DNA of 64,000 nt from Salarchaeum japonicum. GTDB lineage: Archaea; Halobacteriota; Halobacteria; Halobacteriales; Halobacteriaceae. The stretch spans positions 310,001 through 374,000 of the forward strand of contig NZ_CP085324.1 of assembly GCF_020614395.1 (NCBI RefSeq), in the 5' to 3' direction. Below, one piece after another: positions 60,949 to 64,000 of the stretch. The notes under the pieces were generated by a model that worked only from the letters and a program-made list of their open reading frames with translations, was not told the origin of the DNA and ran no database searches. The first letter of the stretch is position 1; each line of letters opens with the position of its first letter. A program made the position numbers and the translations under genes.

Positions 60949-62351
60949 TGGCGCTCTCGGACTTCCTCGTCAGCCTCCTCACCGTGGTCGGCATCTACAC
61001 GCTGTTCGGCCTCGGTCTCAACGTGAAGTACGGGTTCACGGGTCTCGTGGACTTCGGGCACGTGCTCTACTTCATGATCGGCGCGTACGTCACGGTCGTC
61101 GTGGCGATGCCGTCCGGCGCGGCCGACTACGCCGGCATCGGCGGGTTCGCGCTCCCCGAACTCCTGTCCGCGCTCCCGCTCGGCGGCCTGCTCGGCTGGC
61201 TGGTCGCCATCGCGGTCGCGATGGTCGCCGCCGCCCTCCTCTCGCTTCTGGTGGGCGTGCCGACACTGCGGTTGCGCGAGGACTACCTCGCCATCACCGC
61301 GCTCGGCGTCGCGACCATCCTGCACTCGGTCGTGAACGACGAGGAGTGGCTGTTCAACGGGCCGTTCGGCGTGCGCGAGGTCTACCAGCCATTGAGCGGC
61401 GTGTTCCCGCTCTCGCTCGGCGGGTTCGCCCTGAACCTCGTCGTGTTCGGTCTGCCGTCCGTGCTCGCGCTCGGGTACGTCGCGTACCGGGTCGCGCGGT
61501 ACGTCCGCCCCATCTCGCGGGACGCCGCCCTGCTCACGGTCGCGGGCGTCGTCCTCACCATCGCCGGGTTCGGCGTCACCACGCTCGGCGGCGCGCCGCT
61601 CGTCGCCGCCGGCGCGGCGGTCATCGCGGCCGGCGTGTACGTCGTCGCGCGCGGCGTCCGCACCGCCGGCGGGTTCGGCCGGCCGCTCGCGCTGTTCGCC
61701 GCGCTCGTGTTCGCACTCTGGTACTTCGTCTTCCCCGCCGTCACGGACAGCCCCGCCGCCGTCGTCGTGAACCTCGTCTGGCTGTTCGACCCGACCACGG
61801 GCGCGAACGGCGCGGTCACGTACAGTCGGTTCGTCCTCCTGCTCACGGGCGCGTTCGTCCTGCTCGCCTACCTCTGGTGCGAACGCACCGTGAACAGCCC
61901 GTACGGCCGCGTCCTCCGCGCGATTCGCGAGGACGAGGACGTGCCGGAGGCGCTCGGGAAACCGACGTTCAAGTACAAGGTGCACAGCATGATGTTCGGG
62001 TCCGCGCTCGCCGCCGCCGCCGGCGGCCTCTGGGCGACCCACATCGGCTTCATCGACCCCGGGCAGTTCACGTCCTCCATCACGTTCTTCGCGTTCACCG
62101 CCGTCATCATCGGCGGCACCGCGAACAACAAGGGCGTCATCCTCGGCACCGCCGTGTTCTGGACGCTCCGCACCGGCACGCGGTTCCTCGACGACTACTT
62201 CCCCGCGGAGTACGCGACCCAGCTCGCCGCGCTCCGCGTGATGCTCATCGGCACCCTCCTCATCGTCATCCTCTACTACCGCTCGGAGGGCCTGCTCGGC
62301 GAGCAGACCTACGACACCGGCATCGGCCTGGGAGGTGAGTCGAGTGACTGA
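60948..62351 (+). CDS. livM: LIV-type ABC transporter permease LivM
   Basis: 467 residues. LivM signatures are GLNVKYGFTGLVDFGHVLYF (about 24-43), LLSLLVGVPTLRLREDYLAI, and RAIREDEDVPEALGKPTFKYK (about 321-341), the loop facing LivG/LivF. It is about 140 residues longer than common LivM (310-340). The insert (about 165-290) holds three or more extra hydrophobic segments such as LLTVAGVVLTIAGFGVTTLG. GGGGTGA (about 60936-60942) serves as ribosome site. The 3' end overlaps the livG start. Confidence 0.92.
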   Translation: MALSDFLVSLLTVVGIYTLFGLGLNVKYGFTGLVDFGHVLYFMIGAYVTVVVAMPSGAADYAGIGGFALPELLSALPLGGLLGWLVAIAVAMVAAALLSLLVGVPTLRLREDYLAITALGVATILHSVVNDEEWLFNGPFGVREVYQPLSGVFPLSLGGFALNLVVFGLPSVLALGYVAYRVARYVRPISRDAALLTVAGVVLTIAGFGVTTLGGAPLVAAGAAVIAAGVYVVARGVRTAGGFGRPLALFAALVFALWYFVFPAVTDSPAAVVVNLVWLFDPTTGANGAVTYSRFVLLLTGAFVLLAYLWCERTVNSPYGRVLRAIREDEDVPEALGKPTFKYKVHSMMFGSALAAAAGGLWATHIGFIDPGQFTSSITFFAFTAVIIGGTANNKGVILGTAVFWTLRTGTRFLDDYFPAEYATQLAALRVMLIGTLLIVILYYRSEGLLGEQTYDTGIGLGGESSD

Positions 62352-63129
62352 CCCGATTCTCTCCGTGGACGGCGTCGAGAAGCGCTTCGGCGGCATCACC
62401 GCGCTCGACGGCGCGTCCTTCGACGTCGAGCCGGGAATCACGGGCCTCATCGGGCCGAACGGCGCTGGGAAGTCCACGATGTTCAACGTGATAACGGGCT
62501 TCCTCTCCCCGGACGCGGGCACCGTCGAGTTCCGCGGGAACGACATCACGGGACTGCGGCCGTCCGCCGTCGCGGAGCGCGGTCTCGTGCGGACGTTCCA
62601 GATTCCGCACGAACTCCCCGAGATGACGGTGCGGGAGAACCTCGCGCTCGCGCCGCGCGACCAGCGCGGCGAGGGCTTGTTCACCACGTGGACGCGCGGC
62701 GACGGCTACGCCCGGGACGAACGCAACGCCCAGCGCCGCGCCGTCGAGATGGCGGAACGCTTCGACATCGACCACGTGCTCGACACGCCCGCCGGCGAAC
62801 TCTCCGGCGGCCAACGCAAACTCCTCGAACTCGCCCGCGCGCTCCTCACCGACCCCGACCTCGTCCTCCTCGACGAACCGCTCGCGGGCGTCAACCCCAC
62901 GCTGGAGAACCGCATCCTCGACCACCTCCAAGACCTCGAATCGGAGGGGTACTCCTTCCTCTTCATCGAACACGACATCGACGTCATCATGGAACACTGC
63001 CAGGAAGTCATCGTCATGCATCAGGGCCGCGTCCTCACCGCCGGCGACCCCGAGGACGTCCGGTCCGACGACCGCGTCATCGACGCCTACCTCGGCGGCG
63101 ACGCCGACGACGGAGGTGACGGCGAATGA
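62344..63129 (+). CDS. livG: LIV-type ABC transporter ATPase LivG
   Basis: 261 residues. Walker A GPNGAGKST, signature LSGGQRKLLELARALL and Walker B LVLLDEPLAGVNP are intact, and FFHT-type LivG features such as RTFQIPHELPEMTVREN are present. The GTG at 62344 is chosen over the in-frame GTG at 62335, because GGAGGTGA (62331-62338) sits at the right distance from it and would overlap the other. It overlaps livM by 8 bases and livF by 4. It powers import with LivF. Confidence 0.95.
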   Translation: MTDPILSVDGVEKRFGGITALDGASFDVEPGITGLIGPNGAGKSTMFNVITGFLSPDAGTVEFRGNDITGLRPSAVAERGLVRTFQIPHELPEMTVRENLALAPRDQRGEGLFTTWTRGDGYARDERNAQRRAVEMAERFDIDHVLDTPAGELSGGQRKLLELARALLTDPDLVLLDEPLAGVNPTLENRILDHLQDLESEGYSFLFIEHDIDVIMEHCQEVIVMHQGRVLTAGDPEDVRSDDRVIDAYLGGDADDGGDGE

Positions 63130-63833
63130 GCCCGCTCCTCGAACTCGACGGACTGGACGCGGGCTACGGCGACCTCCAGGTGCTCTCCGGCGTCGATCTC
63201 CACGTCGAGGACGGCGAGTACGTCACCATCGTCGGCCCGAACGGCGCGGGGAAATCCACCGCGATGAAATCCGTGTTCGGCCTCACCACCCACATGGGCG
63301 GGTCGATACGGTTCCGCGACGAGAACGTCCACACCGCCGACACCGCCGACCTCATCGACCGCGGCATCACCTACGTCCCCCAGTCCGACAACATCTTCAC
63401 GAGCCTCACCGTCCGCGAAAACCTCGAAATGGGCGTCTACGTCGAAGACACCGTCCCCGAGAACGTCCTCGACGAGGTCTTCGACCACTTCCCCATCCTC
63501 GAAGAACGCCAACAGCAACGCGCCGGCACCATGTCCGGCGGGCAACGCCAGATGCTCGCCATGGGCTGCGCGCTCATGGCCGACCCCGACCTCCTCCTCC
63601 TCGACGAACCGTCCGCGGGCCTCGCGCCCGACCTCGTCCAGGAGATGTTCGACCGCATCGACGACATCAACCAGGCAGGCACAGCCATCCTCATGGTCGA
63701 ACAGAACGCCAAAGCCGCCCTCCGCCGCTGCGACCGCGGCTACGTCCTCGTCAACGGAGAAAACGCCTACGACGGCCCCGGAAGAACGCTCCTCGACGAC
63801 CCCGAAGTCCGCCAACGCTTCCTCGGCGGCTAA
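63126..63833 (+). CDS. livF: LIV-type ABC transporter ATPase LivF
   Basis: 235 residues. Walker A GPNGAGKSTAMKS, signature MSGGQRQMLAMGCALM, Walker B LLLLDEPSAGLAP and the LivF-type ending MVEQNAKAALRRCDRGYVL are intact. GGAGGTGA (63112-63119) lies 6 bases before the ATG, which overlaps the livG stop. It completes the LIV importer with LivH, LivM, LivG and the binding lipoprotein. A hairpin 40 bases after the stop probably ends the operon. Confidence 0.95.
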   Translation: MSPLLELDGLDAGYGDLQVLSGVDLHVEDGEYVTIVGPNGAGKSTAMKSVFGLTTHMGGSIRFRDENVHTADTADLIDRGITYVPQSDNIFTSLTVRENLEMGVYVEDTVPENVLDEVFDHFPILEERQQQRAGTMSGGQRQMLAMGCALMADPDLLLLDEPSAGLAPDLVQEMFDRIDDINQAGTAILMVEQNAKAALRRCDRGYVLVNGENAYDGPGRTLLDDPEVRQRFLGG

Positions 63834-63872
63834 CGGAACCACTCGCTTTCTCGATTTCCACAAAAACACGAC

Positions 63873-63892
63873 CCCAAAGCTACAGCTTTGGG
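63873..63892. terminator. Hairpin after the LIV/Hyu operon
   Basis: CCCAAAGCT (63873-63881) pairs perfectly with AGCTTTGGG (63884-63892) around AC, followed by TTGTTCC. On the minus strand it is followed by GTCGTGTTTTT, so it could also end a gene entering from the right. Confidence 0.6.
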
Positions 63893-63917
63893 TTGTTCCT
63901 CACAGAGAGCCTAGGCC

Positions 63918-63970
63918 GGAATTATGAACAGCGTCAGACTCCCTCCGGTCGTCTGACTGGCTCAAATTCC
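63918..63970 (-). repeat. Two-stem dispersed element, copy B
   Basis: On the minus strand the outer stem GGAATTTGA (63970-63962) pairs with TCATAATTCC (63927-63918) with one bulged base. The inner stem GTCAGAC (63957-63951) pairs exactly with GTCTGAC (63939-63933). The core matches copy A at 3847-3898. It is in the opposite orientation, and the sequence continues to the window end without a recognisable gene. Confidence 0.75.
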
Positions 63971-64000
63971 GAGACGGCTCGCGTTCGTCACGGATGCGAA

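Overview
The window is a haloarchaeal chromosome segment. It has high GC with strong G/C third positions, and its proteins are very rich in Asp and Glu. It also carries unmistakably archaeal information genes: thermosome, aIF2 gamma, Rpo7, Spt4, S24e, S27ae, L40e, a Kae1-Bud32 fusion, Tsr3 and Trm1. Several promoters have a TATA box about 25-30 bases before the start codon (leaderless style), while the last operon relies on strong Shine-Dalgarno sites. I cannot fix the genus from the sequence alone.

Layout. 1-5.4 kb: end of citrate synthase, a MATE remnant, ilvA, an uncharacterised protein with an in-frame 51-base tandem repeat, ridA, tRNA-Ser(GGA) with a duplicated 3' end, and small membrane or barrel proteins. 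5.5-12.4 kb: thermosome, the lrp/glnA divergent pair, a YihY-PAP2 pair and trm1. 12.4-15.5 kb: the glyoxylate bypass (aceA-aceB) with a 41-aa upstream gene and a long AT-rich palindrome, then a SWIM protein. 15.7-22.5 kb: MFS, hisH, UDG, DUF99 and small genes, MBL, L40e, tsr3 with a relic of a second tsr3 tail, and serS. 22.5-31.1 kb: an acetate block with two acetyl-CoA synthetases around an integrase-like/HTH-10 regulator, then a DUF4212 plus sodium:solute symporter, a universal stress protein and a small membrane protein. 31.1-44 kb: MBL, acyl-CoA ligase, cation/proton antiporter, thiolase, an Agl23-like membrane protein, an AAA ATPase plus MBL pair, and membrane proteins. 44-50 kb: a compact translation, transcription and tRNA-modification operon. 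50-52.7 kb: a coupled lipoprotein, 30-aa and PIN-like gene set, and an MFS gene. 52.8-63.8 kb: an RHH regulator, then a LIV-type ABC importer with a HyuA/HyuB cyclic-amide hydrolase and an MFS transporter.

Two metabolic themes stand out. The first is acetate assimilation: import by DUF4212/SSS, activation by Acs, entry through citrate synthase and the glyoxylate bypass. An 8-base motif is shared by the acs and aceA upstream regions. The second is a complete uptake-and-hydrolysis operon for a cyclic amide or hydantoin-like compound, with a palindrome just ahead of its first gene that the adjacent RHH protein could bind.

The most unusual non-coding signal is a short dispersed element with two nested stems. 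It appears beside tRNA-Ser, at the right end of the window, and in related form inside a coding tandem repeat. Its arms change in a compensating way between copies.
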